Below, in pieces: positions 7,627 to 15,065 of a stretch of DNA of 24,707 bases (the first letter of the stretch is position 1; every line of letters starts with the position of its first letter). The DNA comes from Chloroflexota bacterium (GTDB taxonomy: Bacteria; Chloroflexota; Dehalococcoidia; UBA3495). The notes below the pieces were generated by a model. It saw nothing but the letters and a program-made list of their open reading frames with translations. It was not told the origin of the DNA and ran no database searches. Made by a program: the position numbers and the translations under genes. The stretch spans positions 38,963 through 63,669 of the forward strand of contig PBBR01000009.1 of assembly GCA_002716645.1 (NCBI GenBank). Reading direction: 5' to 3'.

Positions 7627-9591
7627 TCATAAAGGCTTAGTAATAGATCTTCTGTGATCGGGCCATAAAGCTATTACTGTTCCAAAAACGAAAACCGGGC
7701 CAGCGACCCACATCCACCAGATCATAGGATTCACCAAAATGCGTATGCCGACCGACCCATCTGCCATATTTTCACTAGGTACTATGTAGAAGTCTTCAAT
7801 AGGAGTACTGTGTATAGCCGCACGGGTAGAAGCCATATTAAATGATGGATAGAAATCCCGACGAGACGTCATATTCTTGAAAAATTGCCCATCACGCGAT
7901 ACCTCAACATCTGTTAGATATGAAACTCTATCTGACCGTGATACAACGTTAGTTCCTACATATTTGACCTCATAATTCGAAACATCGACCGACTCGCCTT
8001 GTGCCAATACGACATCTTTTTGGATATTAAAAAATGAGGCTCCTAGAACGCCCAGCAGCACCATTACAACAGCTAAATGAACAATGTATCCACCGTACCT
8101 AGGACGATTAGCCATCAACAATTTCACGAATGCCACCGGATAGCTTTCGCGAAATGCTACTCTCCTGGATCTACAACCATTAACCCACTCGATTGCGATT
8201 CCAGTCGTTACCATACCGGCTATACCATATCCAATTAAAGGATATATCTTCGTAAAACCTATTAGAATCATTATTATGACAACTATAAACCCAACTATAA
8301 ATGGCCACATCAGTGATTTGCACAACATCACAATACTAGCCTGTCTCCATGGTATCAGAGGTCCAATTCCCATCAGCATAATTAGGGCTAACATTATCGG
8401 TCCATTAACTTGATCATAGAATGGACGTGCAATAGTTATTTCCTGTTCGGTTATTAATTTCGAAATCAACGGATATACAGTACCCCATAAAGTAACAAAC
8501 GCTATTCCCAGTAACAGAAGGTTATTCATTAAAAAAGCCGACTCACGAGAAAGCATAGATTCAAGCGCCCGAGCACTTTTCAATAAATTGAACCGCCAGA
8601 AGAATATCGCAAATGGAACCACAGTCCCAAAGGCCAAAAATAGCAGGAATACCCATCCCAAAGAAGATGCACCAAAAGAGTGAACAGAAGGCACAGGTCC
8701 GCCTCTATTCATGAACATTCCGTACAGAGCGAGAGAAAAAGCTATGTTAATCATTACTATGTTCCACATGCGGAACATACCTCGCCGCCTTTGTACCATT
8801 ATAGAATGAATAAATGCGGTTAGTACCAACCAAGGCATGAAAGCAGCATTTTCTACTGGGTCCCAAAACCAAAATCCACCCCAACCTAATATCGTATACG
8901 CCCACCAGGATCCTAATAGAAGTCCACTAGCCAATAACAACCAAATGACTAATCCCCAAATCCTTCCTATCTCCACCCATTCGTCACGCGTTTGCTTTCC
9001 TAATATTCCACCAAGAGCAAAAGCTGTCGGTATCGTTATCCCTATCAGGCCAGCCATCAAAGCAGGGGGATGGAAAAACATCCCAAAGTGTGTCAATAGC
9101 GGATTAATTCCTTCGCCGTCTGGAGGAGTTATAGGTAATTTTGCGAATGGATTAGCCATAAAAGCCATCACTACCAGGAAAAACACCAACACTACCATCA
9201 TGATTGCTGTTGAAAATGGCAATGTCGGTCGCACCCTGGCTGGAGCGAACCTAACTGCTAAAGCCGCCATCACCGATAATATAAAAGCGATATATAACAA
9301 CGACCCTTCATTACCGGCGTAAAATGCAACCCATGTATAAATATGGTCCATTGCCAGGTTGCTATGTCCTGCAACATATGCGATAGAAAAATCCCTAGTA
9401 ATGAACAGACCTACTAAGCTAGCAGTGCAAACACCCAAGACTAGCACTAGTAAATAAACAGATTTCTTGGCACTCTCCAGAAGTAAATAAATACCGAATA
9501 TCTTGCCTACAATAGAACCGGCACCCGAATAAGTGGCTAAACAAATCGCCATCCATAACGTAGTCGCCCCTAATTCACCCACGATCGGCAT
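7627..9591 (-). CDS. ccmF: Cytochrome c-type biogenesis protein CcmF (haem lyase subunit)
   Basis: A 654-residue polytopic membrane protein close to the usual CcmF length, with 14-15 hydrophobic segments. The tryptophan-rich haem-handling WWD domain is present as WGGFWFWDPVEN (237-248). Flanking conserved histidines can be seen in AGHSNLA (H76) and HFGMFFHPP (H168 and H173/174 region). A large extracytoplasmic domain lies near the C-terminus (about 525-615) before the last helix. Together with CcmH it transfers haem from holo-CcmE to the reduced CxxCH of apocytochromes outside the cytoplasm. It overlaps ccmH by 17 bases, so the two are translationally coupled. The ATG at 9591 is preceded by GGGAAG. 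A CcsA/CcmC-only reading is excluded by the length and the C-terminal domain. Confidence 0.93.
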   Translation of the reverse strand: MPIVGELGATTLWMAICLATYSGAGSIVGKIFGIYLLLESAKKSVYLLVLVLGVCTASLVGLFITRDFSIAYVAGHSNLAMDHIYTWVAFYAGNEGSLLYIAFILSVMAALAVRFAPARVRPTLPFSTAIMMVVLVFFLVVMAFMANPFAKLPITPPDGEGINPLLTHFGMFFHPPALMAGLIGITIPTAFALGGILGKQTRDEWVEIGRIWGLVIWLLLASGLLLGSWWAYTILGWGGFWFWDPVENAAFMPWLVLTAFIHSIMVQRRRGMFRMWNIVMINIAFSLALYGMFMNRGGPVPSVHSFGASSLGWVFLLFLAFGTVVPFAIFFWRFNLLKSARALESMLSRESAFLMNNLLLLGIAFVTLWGTVYPLISKLITEQEITIARPFYDQVNGPIMLALIMLMGIGPLIPWRQASIVMLCKSLMWPFIVGFIVVIIMILIGFTKIYPLIGYGIAGMVTTGIAIEWVNGCRSRRVAFRESYPVAFVKLLMANRPRYGGYIVHLAVVMVLLGVLGASFFNIQKDVVLAQGESVDVSNYEVKYVGTNVVSRSDRVSYLTDVEVSRDGQFFKNMTSRRDFYPSFNMASTRAAIHSTPIEDFYIVPSENMADGSVGIRILVNPMIWWMWVAGPVFVFGTVIALWPDHRRSITKPL

Positions 9592-10141
9592 CTTCCCTTA
9601 CAGAATTAATCGTATCCTCTAAACTAGAGCCACTGGGATGATCTTGGGAGACTATCTGATCAACAATCCCTAGGTATCTATTCCGATCTTCATTGTCACC
9701 TGAAATTGTATTTCGTAACCCTACGTCTTCCTTAACATTTTTCATAGACTTTAGTGCAAATATTCCGAGGGATAATCCTCCAAATACTATAAAAATTGGG
9801 GCAACCCACGCTATCAGGTGAAAACCTTCTCTCTTCGGAGCCGCCAATATCTGTTCACCATACCTGTCAACAAAGTAATCCAGTATCTGTTCCCGAGTCT
9901 GACCCTCTGACAATTTCTGCCTAATGATCTGTTTCATCTGGCGAGCTAGTGGGACTTGGGCTTGATCTATAGTTTCAGCCGGACACACTGGACACATTAT
10001 CATCCCGTCTATCGCATAAGCCTCTTTCTCATCATATTCCACAGTAGAAAGTTCTTGCTCTGGGGACTGTGCGTGTAGAGGATGTACGAATATGAAAGCG
10101 CTCAGTAATATCAGAAGTAGAGGAATATATCGCGCCTGCAT
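9575..10141 (-). CDS. ccmH: Cytochrome c-type biogenesis protein CcmH
   Basis: About 188 residues from the ATG at 10141: a cleavable signal peptide (MQARYIPLLLILLSAF to LHAQS), then the CcmH helical domain with the redox pair MCPVC (C50, C53). ARQMKQIIRQKLSEGQTREQILDYFVDRYGEQIL follows, the family hallmark, then one membrane helix (108-130) and a charged cytoplasmic tail of about 55 residues. The residue after the CxxC is Pro where most homologues have Gln. The protein reduces apocytochrome cysteines and presents them to CcmF. The frame extends to a TTG at 10198, but that would place 19 odd residues before the signal peptide. It follows actE on the same strand and overlaps ccmF, linking the act genes to cytochrome maturation. 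Confidence 0.9.
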   Translation of the reverse strand: MQARYIPLLLILLSAFIFVHPLHAQSPEQELSTVEYDEKEAYAIDGMIMCPVCPAETIDQAQVPLARQMKQIIRQKLSEGQTREQILDYFVDRYGEQILAAPKREGFHLIAWVAPIFIVFGGLSLGIFALKSMKNVKEDVGLRNTISGDNEDRNRYLGIVDQIVSQDHPSGSSLEDTINSVREDADRG

Positions 10142-10264
10142 TGAGCACGTCTTAAGAAGACCAACAGAGTATGCGCTCCGATTAAATCTGCAGTGCAATG
10201 CCCAGTCCTACAATCAGGATATACGCAACATAGCTTTGGCGATTATGAAATACTAGACCAGTAA

Positions 10265-10786
10265 TTACTTACAGGCCTCGGGCTGTTGGCCTTGAATACA
10301 ATTAACAACATAATTAGCCGTTAGGACCATTTCTTCTTCTGTCATCAATTTAGCGAAACTCGGCATCACCTGAAGACCGTTGACAATGAAACCCTGGACT
10401 CCAGCTACTCCAAGAGCCTTAACTTGGTCTGATGTTAGATCAGGAGTAACCACGGGTTGATATCCGTATTTACTCGTCATAGTGCTAAGCACAGGCCCAT
10501 CACCTTGACCAGAGATTCCATGACACATAGAACAGTTAACGTCATACATGTGCTTCGCGTCATCAGTAAAAGATGTAGCCTTGGGCGCATCATACCATGG
10601 CACTGCTGAGTCAGGAACGCTCAACCGAGGTGGTTCGTGAGATTTATAGGAATCCTGATAATGCATTTCATAGAAGATATCGATTGGATATGAACCTTGA
10701 GAACAACCCATAGCCGTAAGCAACACGGTAGTTATAGATATACCCATTAAAATTGTTTTAATTCGCTTAAGACTGGTCATTCTCAT
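10265..10786 (-). CDS. actE: ACIII subunit ActE, monoheme cytochrome c lipoprotein
   Basis: About 173 residues. The N-terminus is a lipoprotein signal (LLTAMGCSQGS), so the mature protein should be lipid-anchored at that Cys. The cytochrome c domain has one haem site, CSMCHGISGQGDGP, and a likely axial Met in GLQVMPSFAKL. Two further cysteines near the C-terminus (in VVNCIQG and PEACK) could form a disulfide. In ACIII, ActE takes electrons from the ActA haems and passes them to the oxidase or a soluble acceptor. The frame opens at a TTG (10798), with in-frame ATGs at 10786 and 10780; the first ATG is chosen for the signal peptide, but none has a clear ribosome site. The gene sits in the usual place, directly after actD. 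Confidence 0.88.
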   Translation of the reverse strand: MRMTSLKRIKTILMGISITTVLLTAMGCSQGSYPIDIFYEMHYQDSYKSHEPPRLSVPDSAVPWYDAPKATSFTDDAKHMYDVNCSMCHGISGQGDGPVLSTMTSKYGYQPVVTPDLTSDQVKALGVAGVQGFIVNGLQVMPSFAKLMTEEEMVLTANYVVNCIQGQQPEACK

Positions 10787-10828
10787 TATTTCTGCCAATT
10801 TCTAAATATAAATCCGATGTTCCGACCG

Positions 10829-11338
10829 TTATCCTTCAGTCTTCACATCCACCGCGCCTGCTTGATTAAGGATACCGGTTGTCTGATCCAAGTCTCCATC
10901 TTCAACACTTGCTAGGACACCAATATAACCCTCAGTTATACGAGTGTCATACAATCCACTTTTCAATTTTGGGAGCCTCGACTCGAAAATTACCCCCAAA
11001 CAAGTGAATAAAATCGCCCCCAGCATAGTCCCTTCATAACTTACTACTGCCATTGCAGGTAATGCCAATATTGGCTTACCTCCGGTAACCAACGGGTAGG
11101 CCAATTGAGTCATGGATGTTAACAAAATCGCAGCAGACAAGCCGAGAGTAGCTCCTATGAACGGAAATAAATACAGTCTATGCTTCTCATCTCGCTCTCC
11201 AAATGCTCCTTCCGGATAAGGGGCATCAGTGAGAAAATCAATATCCTTCTCTGATACACCTGACGATTTAAGAGCATCGCCAGCGTCTGCCGCCGCGTTC
11301 GCATCTTTGAATAAACCCAATATAGGACTTTTAGCCAT
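10829..11338 (-). CDS. actD: ACIII subunit ActD (DUF3341 membrane protein)
   Basis: A 169-residue protein with the DUF3341 layout: a soluble N-terminal domain beginning ILGLFKDANAAADAGDAL, two membrane helices (about 57-77 and 99-119) joined by the family loop VTGGKPI (84-90), and a C-terminal soluble part (EGYIGVLASVEDG). ActD is a peripheral structural subunit with two helices that packs on the ActC/ActF membrane domain. The ATG at 11338 has AGG about seven bases upstream, 27 bases after the actC stop. The match in length, helix number and gene order is close, and no alternative family fits. Confidence 0.9.
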   Translation of the reverse strand: MAKSPILGLFKDANAAADAGDALKSSGVSEKDIDFLTDAPYPEGAFGERDEKHRLYLFPFIGATLGLSAAILLTSMTQLAYPLVTGGKPILALPAMAVVSYEGTMLGAILFTCLGVIFESRLPKLKSGLYDTRITEGYIGVLASVEDGDLDQTTGILNQAGAVDVKTEG

Positions 11339-11365
11339 ACGATTACCTCGTTAAATTTCCTAAAA

Positions 11366-12745
11366 CTAATCTTCTCTAAAGACTGCCGGAACAACACGCC
11401 TACCGATCTTGACGGACTCATTCTTAAGTATATCGCCCTCTTTTATGTCATACAGTGGTACTAGAGGGAACACTCTACTAAACAATAACAACAGCATCGA
11501 TACAAATGCGAACGTTGCTCCCACTATTATAGCCTCGTAAACGGAGGGCACATAACTATTCCAGCTAAACGTAAAACCTGTACGGTTAGCCAGACCAGGG
11601 ACGATAATCAAATACCTCTCAAGCCACATGCCTATATTCACAGATATACAAGCTGCCGACATTATCCACAGATTTCTACGAGCACGCCGCGTTAACCAGA
11701 GAGCGACAGGAATAAAGTACGTGGTAACTATAAATATAATTGTCCACGCTTGGAACGGTTCCTGGATAAACTGCAAACTCCTTACAGCTATTTCATCAGC
11801 TTCACGACCATATATCCCGAATATTACTTCCATGACGAAGAAATAAAACCAACCAGTCGCGACTACAACTAGTAGCCGGCCTAAACCGTCGATATGTTCG
11901 TGGCGGATATAATCCTGCCAACCATACATCCATCTCAGCAAAATTAACACAAACGCCACTGCGGATACCCCTGAATGAACTGCTCCCACAACAAAATAAG
12001 GCGCAAACACCGTTGAATGCCACGATTTAGCAGCCACTGCCATGCCGAAATCCCACGACACAATACTATGGACGGAAACGAAAACGGGTAGTATCAAAGC
12101 AGACAATAAGACACCCGCTATGATCTGCAGTTTCCACTGCCTCGCATTACCTTCCCATCCCATAGCCAAGAGCGCATATATGCGGTGCGGTATCCCAGTA
12201 GTACGATCTCTTAATACTGCGAAATCTGGCACTAGGGCTATCAATACAAACAAAGTGCTTGACGTCAGATATGTAAGAATCGCACTAGGATCCCAAATCA
12301 GAGGTGTCCGTACATTTGGCCATATCCCACGAGCGAAATCATAAGGGAAAGCCCAGTAAAGTATCCGCCAAGGTCTCCCTGTGTGGATGATAGGCATAAT
12401 CATAGCTGTCATAAGCGAGAATATAGTCAGTACTTCCGCCGCTCTTGTCGCAGGCCTTCTCCATTCTGCCTTAGCTAAACGCAAAATAGCAGATAACATA
12501 ACACCTGCATGGCTAATACCGATCCAAAATACGAAGTTGGTGATAAAGAATCCCCAGAAGATAGGGCGGTTAAGGCCTGTGATGCCGAGACCACGATTGA
12601 TCATATAGCCAATAATTATCGCAGCGATAAGTACTATTAGGCCAAGTACACCAACTACCGGCCAAAACCATTTGGGTGTCTCCAAAATGGATCGGAGCAA
12701 ATCTCTATTAACTTGTTCGGCGGGTAGAACTCTACCTTCCTGCAT
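11366..12745 (-). CDS. actC: ACIII subunit ActC (NrfD/PsrC-like quinol-binding membrane protein)
   Basis: A 459-residue integral membrane protein with about ten helices. It carries the most ActC-typical motifs of the two NrfD-like genes here: FWIGISHAGVMLSAILRL (from residue 73), the IIHTGRPWRILYWAFPYD segment (119-135), and SVHSIVSWDF (224-233). These line the proposed quinol site and the putative proton path, in particular H121, H226 and D232. ActC oxidises menaquinol/quinol and feeds electrons to the Fe-S clusters of ActB2. The ATG at 12745 has GGAG nine bases upstream. It lies 72 bases after the other NrfD-like gene and 27 bases before actD. Assigning C versus F names between the paralogues is by motif memory. 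Confidence 0.9.
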   Translation of the reverse strand: MQEGRVLPAEQVNRDLLRSILETPKWFWPVVGVLGLIVLIAAIIIGYMINRGLGITGLNRPIFWGFFITNFVFWIGISHAGVMLSAILRLAKAEWRRPATRAAEVLTIFSLMTAMIMPIIHTGRPWRILYWAFPYDFARGIWPNVRTPLIWDPSAILTYLTSSTLFVLIALVPDFAVLRDRTTGIPHRIYALLAMGWEGNARQWKLQIIAGVLLSALILPVFVSVHSIVSWDFGMAVAAKSWHSTVFAPYFVVGAVHSGVSAVAFVLILLRWMYGWQDYIRHEHIDGLGRLLVVVATGWFYFFVMEVIFGIYGREADEIAVRSLQFIQEPFQAWTIIFIVTTYFIPVALWLTRRARRNLWIMSAACISVNIGMWLERYLIIVPGLANRTGFTFSWNSYVPSVYEAIIVGATFAFVSMLLLLFSRVFPLVPLYDIKEGDILKNESVKIGRRVVPAVFRED

Positions 12746-12817
12746 TTTTGGCTCCTATGCCTCGTATCCTCTCTTAGTTAATACCAGAGAAGTAAACGTT
12801 ATATATTTCTAACCTAT

Positions 12818-14239
12818 TTATTCTGGTTTGGCTAAGACCAGATATTTCCCTCTATATAATGTATCCATCTTCTGATACATGGCGCCTTCCTTGACTTCCC
12901 ACACTGACAGAGCTGGAAGGATTCTTGTTCCCATTAAATATATGAACCCAACTAGGCCTATACCGCCTAATACTATGAATATATCCCACAGGTCAGGAAA
13001 TACCGGCGGTGGCACCCTAAACAGGCCGAGATGGTATATATCCCCGGCATTAAATGCTCCTACAAATATCCTAATCTGGAACAATAAATTACCAATGAGT
13101 ATAGATATCCCAGCGAGGGCGGGACCCCAAGCCGTTTTTCTTATTGGATTCCAGACTAGAATCCAAAACGGTATCAAGAAAATAAATATAACATTCAGCC
13201 AGAAAATCCATGAGTACGACTCAAACATCAGGTATCTCAAAATATTCTGTTCTAATTCCATGCGGCCATACCAAAGCGTTATAAAGAAGGCGAACAGATG
13301 GTATGTCCAAAGTAGGGTCAGACCTATCTGTATTTTACTAGCCGACCAGAAAACCGAAATACCAAAGTATTTCTCGTACCCTCCCCACTTCCTCATGGCA
13401 AATGCTATTACCAAAATAATACTTAGCGCTGACTGGAACCCTGTCACAGTGTACAGGGGTGGCAGGATAGAGTCTTTCCACCCAGGTATCAAACTCATTG
13501 CGAAGTCACTGACGATCAAAAAATGCACGAACACGACCATCATGAAATACAACCCACCCAAAAGCGCAAGACTAATTTTTTGATGGATCCACTGTTTCTT
13601 TGTCCCGTACCAGTGACCGGCCAACAACGTATATAGCTTTGTACGCCAACCATTCGTGCTGAAACGAGCTTCTGCAAGATCTGGAACGACAGACACCCAC
13701 AATATAACCAAGCTTAGGACAGCCAGGGAAATTATTCCTAAGAAATCCCACAAATGCGGAGCGCCAAATGGGACCTCCATCCAAATGGTCTTTCGAATCT
13801 GTAATTCGCCATGCATTCCTGGAACGAAATGAGGATTGTTAATTGGCGGCAGTAGATATATTAAAGGGATATACAATATTACATTTACTACGCCAACCAA
13901 TGCGAATAATTCCGATATTCTAGATATCGGTCTTCTCCAGTGGCTTTTCGTTAGCCTGAAAGCTACCGCCACCAAGGGAGCTGAACTAGTTATAATAAAT
14001 ATGAACGAGAAAATAGCAGCATAGTAGCCCCATGCGCCATAGTCTGCGAAGCCATCAGTGGTCATTCTCAATACAAAACCCACTATACCAAGGACTGCCA
14101 AAACTCCAGCGATCGCTATTCCCAGCTTTAACACCCCGGGCGTGGAAGCAGTCTTACTAGCGACATCCTGCGTTGCAGACTGTGCGTCAGGAAATACCCA
14201 CATGTCGTGAGGGTAATGACTCTCTGCATGACTAGACAT
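12818..14239 (-). CDS. ACIII second NrfD-like membrane subunit (ActF-like)
   Basis: About 473 residues with a hydrophilic N-terminus (MSSHAESHYPHDMWVFPDAQ) and about ten membrane helices, homologous in layout to ActC. Corresponding segments include TKSHWRRPISRISELFALV, ISLAVLSLVILWVSVVPDLAEAR and VHFLIVSDFAMSLIPGWKDSILPPLYTV. The HAG and HTGRPW motifs of ActC are not present; ITSSAPLVAV and LPPINNPHF stand in their places. This fits ActF, the second membrane subunit that mirrors ActC and is thought to carry a proton path. In the commonly described order actABCDEF, actF comes last; here it sits between actB2 and actC. The frame opens at a GTG (14254), but AGGTGAGG placed nine bases before the ATG at 14239 decides the start, five bases past the actB2 stop. 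Confidence 0.82.
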   Translation of the reverse strand: MSSHAESHYPHDMWVFPDAQSATQDVASKTASTPGVLKLGIAIAGVLAVLGIVGFVLRMTTDGFADYGAWGYYAAIFSFIFIITSSAPLVAVAFRLTKSHWRRPISRISELFALVGVVNVILYIPLIYLLPPINNPHFVPGMHGELQIRKTIWMEVPFGAPHLWDFLGIISLAVLSLVILWVSVVPDLAEARFSTNGWRTKLYTLLAGHWYGTKKQWIHQKISLALLGGLYFMMVVFVHFLIVSDFAMSLIPGWKDSILPPLYTVTGFQSALSIILVIAFAMRKWGGYEKYFGISVFWSASKIQIGLTLLWTYHLFAFFITLWYGRMELEQNILRYLMFESYSWIFWLNVIFIFLIPFWILVWNPIRKTAWGPALAGISILIGNLLFQIRIFVGAFNAGDIYHLGLFRVPPPVFPDLWDIFIVLGGIGLVGFIYLMGTRILPALSVWEVKEGAMYQKMDTLYRGKYLVLAKPE

Positions 14240-15023
14240 GGCCGTCGCCCTCACCTAAAGGATATTGATCAACTTTCTTGAGATATATAACGTTAGGTCT
14301 TGTATTAACTTCTTCCATTAACCGATACCCAGGAGTCTCTCTTTCATGTTCATGATGAATGTCGTGAGCATTCACATCGTCGAAATAATTCCTGATTTTT
14401 GCGTTATCATCATATTGGTCGCCAAAAGTTATACAAGATGACGGACAAGCTTGAGCACAAGCAGGAGCGTAATTCCCCTTTTCTAATGATTCATCATTGA
14501 GGCGACCTCCTGATTGCCGTTCAACCTTTAACTCGCCCCTCCTTAACCTTTGGACGCAGAAAGTGCATTTTTCAGTTATTCCCCGACTCCTCACAGTCAC
14601 ATCTGGATTAAGCTGATTTTCCAGTCTTTCCGGCCATCCAGGATGCCAGTAATTGAAGAATCGGACCTGATATGGGCAGTTGTTGATGCAGTATCTAGTT
14701 CCGACACATCGGTTATACACCTGGACATTAAGACCTTGGTCGTTGTGATAAGTCGCATACATGGGACAGACTGGCTCACACGGTGCATTGTCACAATGCT
14801 GACACAATACTGGGATATACCGAGCTTTCACGTTGGGATATTCACCCTCCCAATATCTCTCGATACGAATCCACTCATTGACACGTTTCTGCAAGAATGT
14901 ATCTTTAGTGTTAAGTGGAATGTTATTCTCTGCCTGGCATGCCATTACACAGGCTTGGCAGCCTGTACATTTATCGATGTCTACTACCATTCCCCACTTA
15001 TGATCTATTCGATTACTTACCAT
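14232..15023 (-). CDS. actB2: ACIII subunit ActB2, four-cluster iron-sulfur protein
   Basis: A 263-residue polyferredoxin corresponding to the C-terminal half of a usual ActB. Cluster ligands are visible: C19/C22/C25/C29 (CTGCQACVMAC); C74/C77/C82/C86; C106/C112/C116, where the usual second Cys is Thr (CVGTRYCINNC); and C153/C156 with C189/C193. That gives three [4Fe-4S] sites and one three-Cys site expected to hold a [3Fe-4S], exactly the ACIII composition. It relays electrons from quinol at ActC to the haems. It has its own start (ATG at 15023, AGAGG just upstream), 42 bases after the actB1 stop, so it is a separate gene and not the tail of a fused protein. No signal peptide: export must depend on the Tat signal of ActB1. 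Confidence 0.92.
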   Translation of the reverse strand: MVSNRIDHKWGMVVDIDKCTGCQACVMACQAENNIPLNTKDTFLQKRVNEWIRIERYWEGEYPNVKARYIPVLCQHCDNAPCEPVCPMYATYHNDQGLNVQVYNRCVGTRYCINNCPYQVRFFNYWHPGWPERLENQLNPDVTVRSRGITEKCTFCVQRLRRGELKVERQSGGRLNDESLEKGNYAPACAQACPSSCITFGDQYDDNAKIRNYFDDVNAHDIHHEHERETPGYRLMEEVNTRPNVIYLKKVDQYPLGEGDGHV

Positions 15024-15065
15024 TTTTCCTCTGACCGCTCAATATTTTAACCAGACCTAAGTTTC

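Noticed and set aside
8837..9322. 161-codon open frame on the plus strand within ccmF
   Set aside because: It lies antisense to the WWD and N-terminal membrane region of a well supported CcmF; composition (Asn/Pro/Lys-rich, no domain) is that of a reverse-strand shadow.
10142..10264. Possible CcmD-like micro-protein in the actE-ccmH gap (minus strand, reading ...SYVAYILIVGLGIALQI)
   Set aside because: The frame is only about 28 codons after a stop and contains no ATG, GTG or TTG start. The hydrophobic stretch is suggestive but not supported.
12879..13583. 234-codon open frame on the plus strand within the ActF-like gene
   Set aside because: Antisense to a conserved membrane protein; no recognisable domain or ribosome site. 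Long shadows are common opposite hydrophobic coding sequence.
14550..15050. 166-codon open frame on the plus strand within actB2
   Set aside because: Antisense to the cysteine clusters of ActB2; Cys-rich appearance is accidental and no start signal is seen.
15024..15065. ActB split as a frameshift or sequencing error
   Set aside because: ActB1 ends in a hydrophilic tail with a stop, then 42 bases follow and ActB2 begins with its own ATG and AGAGG site; both ends look like true termini.
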